49,093 bases of DNA from Oscillospiraceae bacterium (GTDB taxonomy: Bacteria > Bacillota > Clostridia > Oscillospirales > Oscillospiraceae). Position numbers and translations under genes: made by a program. Positions 10,368 to 19,188 of this stretch are shown here, piece after piece (position 1 is the stretch's first letter; every line of letters begins with the position of its first letter). Below the pieces are notes generated by a model that did not search any database, was not told where the DNA came from, and saw only the letters and a list, made by a program, of their open reading frames with translations. Location: contig JAFXPO010000046.1 in NCBI GenBank assembly GCA_017527825.1, positions 1-49,093 on the forward strand, in the 5' to 3' direction.

Positions 10368-11564
10368 TTACTTCTTTTCGAGGAAATTGATGATCGCGTC
10401 CGCGGAAGCCTGCGCGCCGCCGAGCGCCTTCATGTCATCGCTGAACTCCTTTGCGGTGTTGCGGTACGAGGGATCGCTGAGCAGCTTTTCAATCGCCGCC
10501 TTGAGGCTCTCGCTGGTGATGGCGCTCTTGTCAAGGAACGCGACGCCGAGACCGGTCTTTTCGATCTGGCGGGCGGTGATCGCCTGCTCGTCCATCTGCG
10601 GAATGGCAATCATCGGCACGCCGTAGTAGATCGCCTCGCCGGTGCCGCCCATACCCGCGTGGGTGATGAACACGGACGCCTGCGACAGAATATCGAGCTG
10701 CGGCACCATCTTGCCCAGCTCCACGTTAGCGGGCACGTCGTGCAGCGATTCGGGATCAATCGCGCCGAGCGCCGCGAACACATTGATGTCAAGATCGCGC
10801 ACCGCGTCAAACAGGATGGGATAATACTCCGGCCAGTTGTTGAACGCCGTGCCGAGGGAGGAATACAGCAGAGGCTTGCCGTTGTCGGGCGCCGTCCAGC
10901 TGCCAAACGCAGTGCGCTTGCCGATCTGCACGCCGGTAAAGACAAAGCTGTCGTCGAAGCTCTCGTTGTTGGGGACAAGACGCTTTTGCATCATGACGAG
11001 GTTCAGGTCGCCCTGCCCGTCAAAAATTTCCTTGACCGTCATCTTGCGGCAGCCGTACTTTTTCACATAGCCCTCCGCGATCTCGTTGGCGGCAATGCGC
11101 ATGGGATGATCGTCGGGAATGCCGCTGAAGGACTCCGCGACGGAATAGGTATCGTTGGAGGGATAGCTGGTGAAGAGCACAATGTTCGGCACGCCCAGCA
11201 CATCCGCCGCCATGGTGCCGGCGATACCCGCAAAGTCGTGCAGGATCGCGTCAGGCTTATCCTCGCGCAGCACGGAGAGCACATCGTCGATGTAGGCGCC
11301 CGCTTCGTTGAGGAACAGGAACGGGACGACCGCCGCGACGCTGTCCTCCTTGCCGCCGTCCTCCTTCTTCTCGTTCTGCGGGGCGTTGCTCGCCATCCAG
11401 GAGTGGACGGGCACAAACTTCGCGCCGGTGGGTTCGACGATCTTGCGGAAATCCTCCGTGGTGAAGTAGGTAACGCGGACGCCGCGCTTGACCAGCTCCG
11501 TCACGAAAGAAAGCGTGGGGTTGACGTGTCCAAAGGCCCCCAGAGATACTACTGCAATATGCAT
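10368..11564 (-). CDS. GT1 macrolide-type (MGT/UGT) glycosyltransferase
   Basis: This 398-residue protein has the two-Rossmann GT-B layout of UDP-glycosyltransferases. The N-terminus MHIAVVSLGAFGHVNPTLSF holds the usual acceptor-side His, and the C-terminal half has LLYSSLGTAFNN and the donor-binding stretch FITHAGMGGTGEAIYYGVPM with PQMDEQ. Such enzymes move a hexose from a nucleotide sugar to small hydrophobic acceptors such as macrolides, flavonoids or sterols. The frame is open to 11819, but the ATG at 11564 has an AGGAG site and the family's N-terminus. A paralogue lies at 28428-29609 in the sister operon. It sits between a glycosidase and glgB. The acceptor is unknown. Confidence 0.9.
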   Translation of the reverse strand: MHIAVVSLGAFGHVNPTLSFVTELVKRGVRVTYFTTEDFRKIVEPTGAKFVPVHSWMASNAPQNEKKEDGGKEDSVAAVVPFLFLNEAGAYIDDVLSVLREDKPDAILHDFAGIAGTMAADVLGVPNIVLFTSYPSNDTYSVAESFSGIPDDHPMRIAANEIAEGYVKKYGCRKMTVKEIFDGQGDLNLVMMQKRLVPNNESFDDSFVFTGVQIGKRTAFGSWTAPDNGKPLLYSSLGTAFNNWPEYYPILFDAVRDLDINVFAALGAIDPESLHDVPANVELGKMVPQLDILSQASVFITHAGMGGTGEAIYYGVPMIAIPQMDEQAITARQIEKTGLGVAFLDKSAITSESLKAAIEKLLSDPSYRNTAKEFSDDMKALGGAQASADAIINFLEKK

Positions 11565-11632
11565 GATGATGCTCCTTTCAAAATTAGCGGATTCGATCGA
11601 CTCGAAATCCGGGTTTGTTTTTTCTGCTGTTT

Positions 11633-13300
11633 TTAAACGCTTTTCCTGTGCGGTTCCGCCACCGCCAAAACCGCCATATACGGTCTTCCCGGCAGCGCCG
11701 CCCTGACCGTTCCGCTCGCATGCTCCGCCACGGTTTCGCGCGTCATTGCCCAAGTGTCGAGAACCTCCACGCGATAATAGCGGTTCGCCGGCAGCTCCAC
11801 CTGCACGGCAGCGGCGCATTGGTCGTCCAGATAGTACAGATAGGCGTCTTCGCCGACGTGCCCGCGATACTGGTACTCAATGCCGAAGAATCGGTCGCGC
11901 TCGGCTTCGTTCATCCGTGCCATCCGCGCGAGGAAATGGTTGAATCCCGGCGGTGCATGGTCGATCATGTCCTGTACCTCGCCGTCGCTCATACCGATCA
12001 CGTCGCCGAGACCGCCGCCAAGCGGCTCCAGCGGCCCGGGCAGACTCTCGACGATTTCCCGCAGGAAGCGGATGCGCTCGGGGCTTTCGCCGTTCAGCTT
12101 TCCGCCCTTCGCCCACCAGACCACGTCCGCCTCGCCGGTGGCGGTGGCACGCCCGCCCTGCGCCGTACCGGGCAGGAAGGTCTCGCCGTGGGTGCAATAG
12201 CCGCCCTGCACCGTGACCTTCCAGAAGCGGGAGGTCATATCCGCGCCGGACACGTTGCCCCAGAATTCCGGTACGTTGCCCTCGTAGCGGCACTCGTCCA
12301 CCAGCACGGGCTTGTTCCAGCGCCGCTGCGCCGCCGCCACACGGCTGAGCTCCCGCGTCTGCCAGGAAACGTGGGTGATCTCCTTTTCAGCGGGGTCCCA
12401 CAGCTTGAAGCAGTTGTGATTGGACAGCAGGTGGCGGTATGGATCGTGCGCCGCGATGAAGCGCGCGAACGTCCGCCAGTCGTCGTCGGTCTTGTTCAGG
12501 CACAGGTCATATTCGTTCGCGAGGCTCCACCAGACGTGGGGATACGCCGCAATACGGCGCAGCAGATAGCTGAGATAGACGAGGCTGTCTTCCTGCGACA
12601 GATTGGAAAAGCCCCAGCGGTCGTAGGGGTGGAACAGGATCAGATCGGTCTCGATGCCCAGCTTCTCCAACTGCTTCAGCCGCCTGTCCAGCGCGTCCCA
12701 GAACGCGTAACAGGGGCGGTTCACGTCCCAGTAATCGTCCCGCGTCTCCCGCTTTTGGGGCACCGGCGGGGTTTCGGACGCGGGAAACGCTCTTTCGGGA
12801 ACGCCCGCGCGGCGCTCGAAGGGGTAGCAAGCCGGGTTGTTTTCATTGTAGGTGTAGTGCTTGGGAAACACACAGGTGCGCAGCTTGTTGAACGGCGACG
12901 CCGCCAGCGTTTCCATGGTTTCCGCGATCAGCGCCTCGCTCTGGTGGGCGAGGGCGTAGACCGTGGTGCCGAAACCATGGTACCACGTTCCGTCCGCGTG
13001 GCGCAAATGGATCCCCTCCGCGCGCACGGGGCCGTGTTTGCCGCGCTCTGCCGCATCGACGGTGAACGCGCCGCGCTGCGGCGCGGCGAGCGCGTCGCCG
13101 GTTATCTCATAGCGGTATGCGCCCGTTTTCTCCGGCAGGAAACGCACCTTGTAAACGCCGTTTCCCGCGTAGAAGCCATCGACGCGCGTTTCTTCCCCGC
13201 CGCGGCGGAATACAGCGGACACCGCCGAGAGCGCCTCTGAACCCTCCGGCGGCGCGCCGCGGGCGCTCAGCTCCAGCATTTCGTACTGTCTCATCGGCAT
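11633..13300 (-). CDS. DUF5060/DUF5605-type putative glycoside hydrolase
   Basis: About 555 residues. The first ~100 residues (VDGFYAGNGVYKVRFLPEK, GAYRYEITG) look like the DUF5060 beta-sandwich. A TIM-barrel-like region follows with WYHGFGTTVYALAHQ, FNKLRTCVFPKHYTYN, DLILFHPYDRWGF and VWWSLANEYDLC. The Glu in SLANEYD and the later Glu in KPVLVDECRYEG are in the usual places of acid/base and nucleophile in clan A glycosidases. A small beta domain closes the protein. It has no signal peptide, so it should act inside the cell on imported oligosaccharides. The ATG at 13300, 4 nt after the preceding stop and with GGTGAGG before it, is the likely start. Substrate unknown; related proteins occur in plant-polysaccharide loci. 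Confidence 0.75.
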   Translation of the reverse strand: MPMRQYEMLELSARGAPPEGSEALSAVSAVFRRGGEETRVDGFYAGNGVYKVRFLPEKTGAYRYEITGDALAAPQRGAFTVDAAERGKHGPVRAEGIHLRHADGTWYHGFGTTVYALAHQSEALIAETMETLAASPFNKLRTCVFPKHYTYNENNPACYPFERRAGVPERAFPASETPPVPQKRETRDDYWDVNRPCYAFWDALDRRLKQLEKLGIETDLILFHPYDRWGFSNLSQEDSLVYLSYLLRRIAAYPHVWWSLANEYDLCLNKTDDDWRTFARFIAAHDPYRHLLSNHNCFKLWDPAEKEITHVSWQTRELSRVAAAQRRWNKPVLVDECRYEGNVPEFWGNVSGADMTSRFWKVTVQGGYCTHGETFLPGTAQGGRATATGEADVVWWAKGGKLNGESPERIRFLREIVESLPGPLEPLGGGLGDVIGMSDGEVQDMIDHAPPGFNHFLARMARMNEAERDRFFGIEYQYRGHVGEDAYLYYLDDQCAAAVQVELPANRYYRVEVLDTWAMTRETVAEHASGTVRAALPGRPYMAVLAVAEPHRKSV

Positions 13301-13304
13301 GTCC

Positions 13305-14183
13305 TCACCATTCCAGCACAAGCGTTCCCGCGTCGGCTTTCGCTTTCAAAAAAACGGGCCTCTCAAGATACTTGTCATTTGGCGTGTGCAGCGTGAAATA
13401 CATCTGCCCGCTCTTATCGTAAAAAATCATCCCGTGTCCGCCGTTTTCGGGATAGAGCGGCGTTTCCAGCTGCTTCCAAGGTCCCGCCAGCTTGCCGGTT
13501 TCCGACATGGCTACGCCGACGGCGTAGCCGTTGGTGCCCCAGCTCGACCACGTCATGCGCAGCGTGCCGTCCGGCAGCTTGATAACGCACGGACCGTCGG
13601 TGAAATAAACGTCGCCGTCCATGCCGAACTCCGCCTTGGCGAACGGCACCGGCTTCGCCCAGGGCGCTTCGCCCGCGGAAAACAGCTTGACGCAGCCCCC
13701 CGCCGCCGCGCTCAAATCGTCCTTGAGCGGCACCGCGCACATATCGCCGCGCGGATCATCCTCGAAGGAGTGAGAGAAGACGAGGTACGGCGTGCCGTCC
13801 TCCATGCACAGCGTGCCGTCGATGCACGACCAGTCCTCCGGCGTAAGCCGCTCGCCATACGGCTCAAACGGACCGGTGGGCGAGGATGCCTTCAGCGCAT
13901 AGATGCCCTTTTTGCGATCCTCCGCGCCAAGCGTGGTGACGAGGTAAAACGCTCCCCGATACGCCACGCACTCCGGCGCCCAGTAGGCGCGATCCGCCCA
14001 GAAGCCCTCCGGGCGATGGAAAATCTCGATGGGACCGTCCCAGTTTTCCAAATCGTCGCTTATGTAACAGTCGAAGCCGTCCGCGGGTCCCCAGCAGGTT
14101 TCGCTGCGGGTGCCATAGAGGTAATACTTACCCTCATGGGGCAGCACAAACGGGTCTCGAATGTTGATGTCTGTCCGTTTCAT
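13305..14183 (-). CDS. GH43-family glycosidase, short single-domain form
   Basis: A 292-residue five-bladed beta-propeller-type enzyme. D10 in NIRDPFVLPHEGKYYLYGT is the expected catalytic base, and D122 in SCIDGTLCMEDG the pKa-modulating Asp. Where many GH43 enzymes have Glu-Gly-Pro for the acid, this one has Asp-Gly-Pro (VYFTDGPCVIK, about 193-203). The second half repeats blade motifs such as LRMTWSSWG and MYFTLHTPN. The family includes arabinofuranosidases, xylosidases and galactosidases. The start at 14183 follows AGGAGG; the longer frame upstream overlaps the esterase and is not coding. No signal peptide, so probably cytoplasmic. Neighbours suggest trimming of arabinose or xylose from rhamnose-containing glycosides. 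Confidence 0.85.
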   Translation of the reverse strand: MKRTDINIRDPFVLPHEGKYYLYGTRSETCWGPADGFDCYISDDLENWDGPIEIFHRPEGFWADRAYWAPECVAYRGAFYLVTTLGAEDRKKGIYALKASSPTGPFEPYGERLTPEDWSCIDGTLCMEDGTPYLVFSHSFEDDPRGDMCAVPLKDDLSAAAGGCVKLFSAGEAPWAKPVPFAKAEFGMDGDVYFTDGPCVIKLPDGTLRMTWSSWGTNGYAVGVAMSETGKLAGPWKQLETPLYPENGGHGMIFYDKSGQMYFTLHTPNDKYLERPVFLKAKADAGTLVLEW

Positions 14184-14193
14184 GCGCGCCTCC

Positions 14194-15210
14194 TTAGGCC
14201 AGCGTCCGCTCCAGCCAGTTGACAAACAGCTCCAGCCACTGGCTGACCGCCGAATAATCCGCGGGCGGGAACGGCCCCATCTGGTGCGGGATGCAGCCGC
14301 CGAAGCCGTGCCCGCCGTAGGGGAACAGGTGCAGCTCGCAGCTGACGCCCTTTTTCTGATAGGCGCCCGCCAACTCCGCAAGCCGCAGCGGCGGCAGCAC
14401 CTCGTCGTCCATGCAGGCGCACAGAAACGCCGGCGCGTCATGCTCGTCCACATGCAGCAGCATGTCATACTCGGCGGCACGCTCATGGCGTTTCTTTTCA
14501 TCGCGGTAGACGTCGATTCCGTAGATGCACGCCATGATCTTGTCATCATACGCGTTGACCGCGGGGTAAATCAGTCCCAGCGCGTTGACGCGTCCGTCCA
14601 CCGCGTCGATCTCATCGGGCGTGTAGCCCTCAAATTGCACGGGCTTGTTGCCGAAGCACAGCGCCGTCACGCCGCAGAGGTTGCCGCCGGCGGAGAAACC
14701 CGCCACGGCAATCTTCTCCGGGTCGATGCCGTACTCCGGGGCGTGATAGCGCACATAGCGCACGGCGCGCTGGCAGTCGAGATACATCAGCGGCGCACGG
14801 TAGGGATAGCTGCGATACCAGAGCACAAACGCGCTGATGCCCGCGTCGTTGAGCACCGCCGCGACCTCGGAGCCCTCGCTGTCCATGGACTTGGTGAGGT
14901 ACGCGCCGCCGGGGCAAAGGATGACGCAGCGGTCGCTGTTCTCGACAAGGTAAGGAACGAGGATCGGCACGTCAGAGTAAGTTTCCTCCGCATAGCCGTT
15001 TTGCATCTCCTGATCCCAGACCATGAAGTCGTTGCCGCGCAGATCGCCCAGCTCCGGCGTACTCTTGTCCCAGATGCCGGGGTATTTTGTGAACACGTCC
15101 TCCATGGTGAGGCTCGTGTCAATGTTCATCACGTCGCGCTTGCTCGCGCCGGTGTTGCCGGGGATCGTTTTCCCCCAGATTGGGAGTGTTTCTTTGCCTT
15201 CGAGTCTCAT
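14194..15210 (-). CDS. Alpha/beta-hydrolase esterase
   Basis: A 338-residue serine hydrolase of the BD-FAE/acetyl-esterase-like group. The oxyanion-hole region CVILCPGGAYL (about 95-105) precedes the nucleophile elbow VAGFSAGGN with S173. The Asp in CMDDEVLPPLR and the His in PYGGHGFGG complete the triad. It probably removes acetyl or other acyl groups from imported plant oligosaccharides so that the glycosidases can act. There is no signal peptide. The gene starts 1 nt after the rhamnosidase stop, with GGAGGT as ribosome site, and ends 10 nt before the GH43 start. A related esterase lies at 34546-35508. Confidence 0.88.
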   Translation of the reverse strand: MRLEGKETLPIWGKTIPGNTGASKRDVMNIDTSLTMEDVFTKYPGIWDKSTPELGDLRGNDFMVWDQEMQNGYAEETYSDVPILVPYLVENSDRCVILCPGGAYLTKSMDSEGSEVAAVLNDAGISAFVLWYRSYPYRAPLMYLDCQRAVRYVRYHAPEYGIDPEKIAVAGFSAGGNLCGVTALCFGNKPVQFEGYTPDEIDAVDGRVNALGLIYPAVNAYDDKIMACIYGIDVYRDEKKRHERAAEYDMLLHVDEHDAPAFLCACMDDEVLPPLRLAELAGAYQKKGVSCELHLFPYGGHGFGGCIPHQMGPFPPADYSAVSQWLELFVNWLERTLA

Positions 15211-15211
15211 G

Positions 15212-17995
15212 TCATACCTCCACAGTCAGATTCTTGATCTTTTCGATGGCTTCCTCCAGCTTTGCGGGATCAAAGGGCAGGAAGCTCAGGTAGCGGAATT
15301 CCGCGAGACCGCTGTAGCCGAACTCCGCGTCCTTGCCCTTCGCCATGCCGCCGATGGGCGGCACCAGCTCGAAGAGGATGCCGAGCGCCTGCTCATTCTC
15401 GCCCAGCGTCGCGATCATCGTGTGCTCGTCAAAGGGCTTGCGGTAGTCGCTCGTCGGCGTATAGCGGAAGTCATAGCTGCCCGCGGCAAGCGTTTCCGCC
15501 GCCTTGCCGGAGCGCGGCAGCGTGACCTCCGCCTCGCAGCCGAAGGGAATCTCAAGATGCACGCTCAGTGTGCCGTCGCTGCAAATCTTTGTGTTGCAGA
15601 CATACTTTCCCGCAACGGAATCGAAGGAGCACTCCAGATTCGGCAGGCGATAGTTGGGATTCGGCGCGATGATCGCCTTGCGGAAGCCCGGCACCGCGGG
15701 ACGAATGCCCGCCGCGTAGCCGTAGACAAACTCCATCACGGAGCCGTAAGAATAGTGGTTGAGGGAATTCATGCCGGTGGGCGAGATTGTCCCGTCCGGG
15801 CCGATGGAGTTCCAGCGCTCCCAAATGGTCGTCGCGCCGAGGTTGACGCAGTAGAGCCAGCTGGGGAAGTCCTCCTTCAGCAGGAAGTCGTAAGCGAGGT
15901 CGGAAAGCCCGCACTCACCCAGCACCGTGCACAGCAACGGCGCGCCGACAAAGCCGCAGCGGATGCGGAAGCCGTCCTTTTTGAGCCGCTCTCTGAACTG
16001 CGCGATGAGCCGGTCACGGTCGATCCAAAGACCGAACTTGAGCGCCACGACGTAGCTCGCCTGCGTGTCCATGGCAAAGCGGCCGTTGGGGGTGAAATAC
16101 TCGTTGAGGATGCCCTGCTTGATGTGCTCCGCCAGCTCGCCGTAGCGCTTCGCGTCGTCTGCTTTGCCGAGAATCTCCGCCGCCTCGGCAGTCAGCTTCG
16201 CGGACTGGTAGTAATACACCGCGCCTAAGTAGTTGTCGTCGGTTCCGCCCTTGAAGCTCGTCTCGCTGACGCCGTCAAGGCCCAGCCAGTCGCCGAACTG
16301 GAAGCCCGGCTCAAAGGTGTATTTCCGCTCGCCCTTCGACGCGTCGAGCCGATCCATGTAGTCCACCCAGCCCGTCATCATCGGGTAGGCGTAGGCAAGC
16401 TCGTTCTTGTCGCCGTAGTATTTCCACAGCGTCATGGGCAGGAACGTGCCGATGTCGCCCCACGCGCTGGTGGCGTCCGCCTTGTGGCCGAAGTTTGGCA
16501 CATAGTTCGGCACCGCGCCGTTTAAGTCCTCCTGCTCGTCCATAAGGTCGCGCTCGAACTTATGGAAGAACGCCTTGGTGTCCATGTGGTAGCTCGCCGT
16601 CGGCGCGAAGATCTGCGCGTCACCCGTCCAGCCGAGGCGCTCGTTGCGCTGCGGGCAGTCGGTGGGCATATCGAGGAAGTTGGACTTGAGACCCCAGACC
16701 GTGTTCTCATAGAGCCGATCGATCTTGGCGTTGCCGGTCTTGATCTCGCCCGCGCGGTCCATGTCGGAGTACAGCACACAGCCGCGGAACATCTCCCGCG
16801 TCAGCTCGCCCACCCAGCCTGTCACGCGGACATAGCGGAAGCCGAAAAAGGTGAAGTGCGGCCGCACCGTCTCCTTTTCGCCGTTGGAGACATAGATGAA
16901 CTGCGAATTTGCCTCGCGGTAGTTGCCGCGGTAGAAATTGCCCTGCTGCAAGACCTCGCCAAAGTCCAGCACCACCTGCGTGCCGTGGGGCAGGTCGGCG
17001 TCAAACTCCGGGAAGCCCGCGAAGTTCTGCCCGAAATCCAGCACCGTTTCGCCCGCGGGCGTGGAGATGATTTCCTTGACAGTGAGCTTTTCCTTGACCA
17101 GCACAGGCAGGCTCAGGCGGTCGACCAGATGCGTCTTGTCGAGGTTCTTTGTCCCCTCGTCCGCCTTGGGATCGTCGATCACCTCCGCCGGCGACCAGTG
17201 GATCGCCTCGTGCAGCGTGCGGTCGACGGTCTCACCGAAGTAGATGCCGGACTGCGCAATGTCGGAAGGGCGGTACTCGAAGCTGCCGTCGGTGCAGACA
17301 ACCTCTGTCGTGCCGTCCGCGTAGTCGAGATACAGCTCGCCGATGACCGCCATGCGGTCGCCAAAATTGTTCTCCGCGTTTTCCAAGCCGAAGGTGCCCA
17401 TGTACCAGCCCTTGCCCAGCAGAAAGCTCAGCTCATTTGCGCCCTCTTTCAACGTGTCGACCGGGAAGGTCACGACCTGAATGCGCTTTTCATAGTTGGT
17501 GATGCCGGGCTTGAGATATTCCTCACCCAGCTTCTCGCCGTTGACATACGCCTCGAACATGCCGACGCCCGCGGCGTACAGACGCGCTTTTTTCAGTCCC
17601 GCGCGCACGGTCAGCTTCCGGCGCAGAATCGGGTGGCAGCCGTCACCCTTCTCCGCGGCGATCCAGTCCGCGCGCCACGGCTCGTCCAGCTTGCCGGTTT
17701 CAAAGCGGCTCTCGGCGTCCGCGCTGTCGCCCGCGTCCCCCTCCGCATGAACGCGCACCACATACGCCGTGCGAGGCTTGAGCGCCGCGTCCAGCACCGT
17801 GCCCGTCATGTCCAGCTCCGTGCCCTCGCGAACGGCGAGTACGGTCTCCGGCGCGTCCGCCTCAGTCAGCTCGATGCGGATGGCGCTTGCTTTTTTGCTC
17901 TCCGTTTCCGTCACCTTGAACGAGACGGTCAACGGGGACAGCGCAAAGCCCATCGGCGCGCGCACGCCGTTGAACTTGATCTGTGTGATCTTCAT
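15212..17995 (-). CDS. Alpha-L-rhamnosidase, GH78
   Basis: This 927-residue enzyme removes terminal alpha-L-rhamnose. It has the GH78 multi-domain order: an N-terminal beta domain, the carbohydrate-binding beta domain with LYAAGVGMFEAYVNG (about 139-153) and RVTGWVGE, then the (alpha/alpha)6 catalytic barrel and a C-terminal beta domain. The general acid Glu is E452 in DCPQRNERLGWTGDAQ and the base Glu is E726 in GATTIWERWNS. No signal peptide is seen, so it should work on imported rhamnosides. The ATG at 17995 has AAGGAG 7 nt upstream. It lies directly downstream of the AraC regulator gene. It shares most motifs with the other canonical rhamnosidase at 32081-34549, suggesting complementary substrate ranges. 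Confidence 0.95.
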   Translation of the reverse strand: MKITQIKFNGVRAPMGFALSPLTVSFKVTETESKKASAIRIELTEADAPETVLAVREGTELDMTGTVLDAALKPRTAYVVRVHAEGDAGDSADAESRFETGKLDEPWRADWIAAEKGDGCHPILRRKLTVRAGLKKARLYAAGVGMFEAYVNGEKLGEEYLKPGITNYEKRIQVVTFPVDTLKEGANELSFLLGKGWYMGTFGLENAENNFGDRMAVIGELYLDYADGTTEVVCTDGSFEYRPSDIAQSGIYFGETVDRTLHEAIHWSPAEVIDDPKADEGTKNLDKTHLVDRLSLPVLVKEKLTVKEIISTPAGETVLDFGQNFAGFPEFDADLPHGTQVVLDFGEVLQQGNFYRGNYREANSQFIYVSNGEKETVRPHFTFFGFRYVRVTGWVGELTREMFRGCVLYSDMDRAGEIKTGNAKIDRLYENTVWGLKSNFLDMPTDCPQRNERLGWTGDAQIFAPTASYHMDTKAFFHKFERDLMDEQEDLNGAVPNYVPNFGHKADATSAWGDIGTFLPMTLWKYYGDKNELAYAYPMMTGWVDYMDRLDASKGERKYTFEPGFQFGDWLGLDGVSETSFKGGTDDNYLGAVYYYQSAKLTAEAAEILGKADDAKRYGELAEHIKQGILNEYFTPNGRFAMDTQASYVVALKFGLWIDRDRLIAQFRERLKKDGFRIRCGFVGAPLLCTVLGECGLSDLAYDFLLKEDFPSWLYCVNLGATTIWERWNSIGPDGTISPTGMNSLNHYSYGSVMEFVYGYAAGIRPAVPGFRKAIIAPNPNYRLPNLECSFDSVAGKYVCNTKICSDGTLSVHLEIPFGCEAEVTLPRSGKAAETLAAGSYDFRYTPTSDYRKPFDEHTMIATLGENEQALGILFELVPPIGGMAKGKDAEFGYSGLAEFRYLSFLPFDPAKLEEAIEKIKNLTVEV

Positions 17996-18020
17996 GGCAT
18001 TGCTCCTTATCTCAGTTTAG

Positions 18021-19148
18021 TTATTCCATGGCAAAGGGAACAAAGCGGTCTGCCTGCTCCGTGTTCTGTTTCCGATATTCCTGCGGCGACATACCATAGG
18101 ACGTGCGAAAAACGCGGGAGAAGTGGTCGGGCGAATGATAGCCGACGACCTCGGCAATCTCGCTGACGGAACGGTTGGTATTGAGCAGATACTCTGTCGC
18201 CCTCGCCATTCGGATGTGCCTTACCAATTCCGTAAAGCTGACGCCGGTGTTCTGCTTGATGAGGGTGCAGAGATGCGGCTTGCTGTAGTGAAAATGCTCC
18301 GCGAGCTCGGTCAGCGTCAGCGTTCGATAGTTCTGCCGGATATAGTTCAGTACGGGGGAAAACTCCTTGCCGCCGTAATAGTTGTAGAGCTGCGGCGTTT
18401 CACTGGACGAGCGCAGCAGGCAGGCGAGCATGATATTGATGAAGCTGATGCAGCAAACGTTGGAATACTCGTCAGTTTTATGGCATTCCAGCATGGCGTT
18501 TTGCACCAGCGTCTGCATCCATTGCAGGTTATGCGTTCGGAAGATGATATAGTTCGGCTTGGACTCCTCCTGCAGCGTCATGCGGAAGAAGAACGAGAGC
18601 ACATCGTTGCGCAGCAGCAGCGAAAAAAAGGACGTTTCAAAGGTGCTGCGCCGGAGCATGACACAGTAAACGGTGGACTCGTCCGTAATCTCAATGTCGT
18701 GGTTCGAGTACGGCGCAACGATACACAGCTCCCCTGCCCGCAGTGTCCTCCCCTTCTCCTCTTCAAAGTGCAGGGTGCAGCTCCCCTCGACCACATAATC
18801 CAGCTCCACATAATTGTGCCGGTGCAGATAGGGTCTTGTATGCCGGGAATGACGAATGATGAAGATATCGCGCAGCAGCGGGATGATATCATCCTCGTTG
18901 ACGCGCTGCGTCAGTCCCTTGCTCGGCGTCACGGGAATTACGATCGAATCCACGATTTTGGAGAAGTCATCCAGCTTCATGTGTCCGAATAACATCTGAT
19001 TGTGCTCTGAGGAAGGCGGCGTTTCCGAAAGCTTTCCCTTGCGGCACAGTTCGTCCACAGCCTCATTAAATTGCAGGCGCTGTCCCGTTGAATAATAATA
19101 AGTGGTCAATTCCTGCTGTAAGTCGCCAAATGTTGTGAAGTAAGCCAT
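18021..19148 (-). CDS. AraC-family transcriptional regulator with N-terminal cupin
   Basis: This 375-residue protein has a sugar-sensing cupin-like segment (about 100-180, RPYLHRHNYVELDYVVEG) and two C-terminal helix-turn-helix motifs (about 275-365; LTELAEHFHYSKPHLCTLIKQ and VSEIAEVVGYHSPDHFSRVF, ending GMSPQEYRKQ). AraC proteins with this layout are usually activators of carbohydrate operons. It is embedded among the glycosidase genes, between the divergent GH78 and the canonical GH78, so it is a natural candidate to read the AATCCGACATTTTTT boxes at the two operon promoters. The first ~90 residues have no clear match. Its own ribosome site (GGCGGTG) is weak, which would keep levels low. 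That it binds those boxes is inference. Confidence 0.92.
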   Translation of the reverse strand: MAYFTTFGDLQQELTTYYYSTGQRLQFNEAVDELCRKGKLSETPPSSEHNQMLFGHMKLDDFSKIVDSIVIPVTPSKGLTQRVNEDDIIPLLRDIFIIRHSRHTRPYLHRHNYVELDYVVEGSCTLHFEEEKGRTLRAGELCIVAPYSNHDIEITDESTVYCVMLRRSTFETSFFSLLLRNDVLSFFFRMTLQEESKPNYIIFRTHNLQWMQTLVQNAMLECHKTDEYSNVCCISFINIMLACLLRSSSETPQLYNYYGGKEFSPVLNYIRQNYRTLTLTELAEHFHYSKPHLCTLIKQNTGVSFTELVRHIRMARATEYLLNTNRSVSEIAEVVGYHSPDHFSRVFRTSYGMSPQEYRKQNTEQADRFVPFAME

Positions 19149-19188
19149 TCAAACACCGCCTTTTTCAGATAGACGCAAAATATGCTGA

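Noticed and set aside
8324..10390. Plus-strand frame of about 690 codons opposite glgB
   Set aside because: Antisense to an enzyme with all catalytic residues; no own signals.
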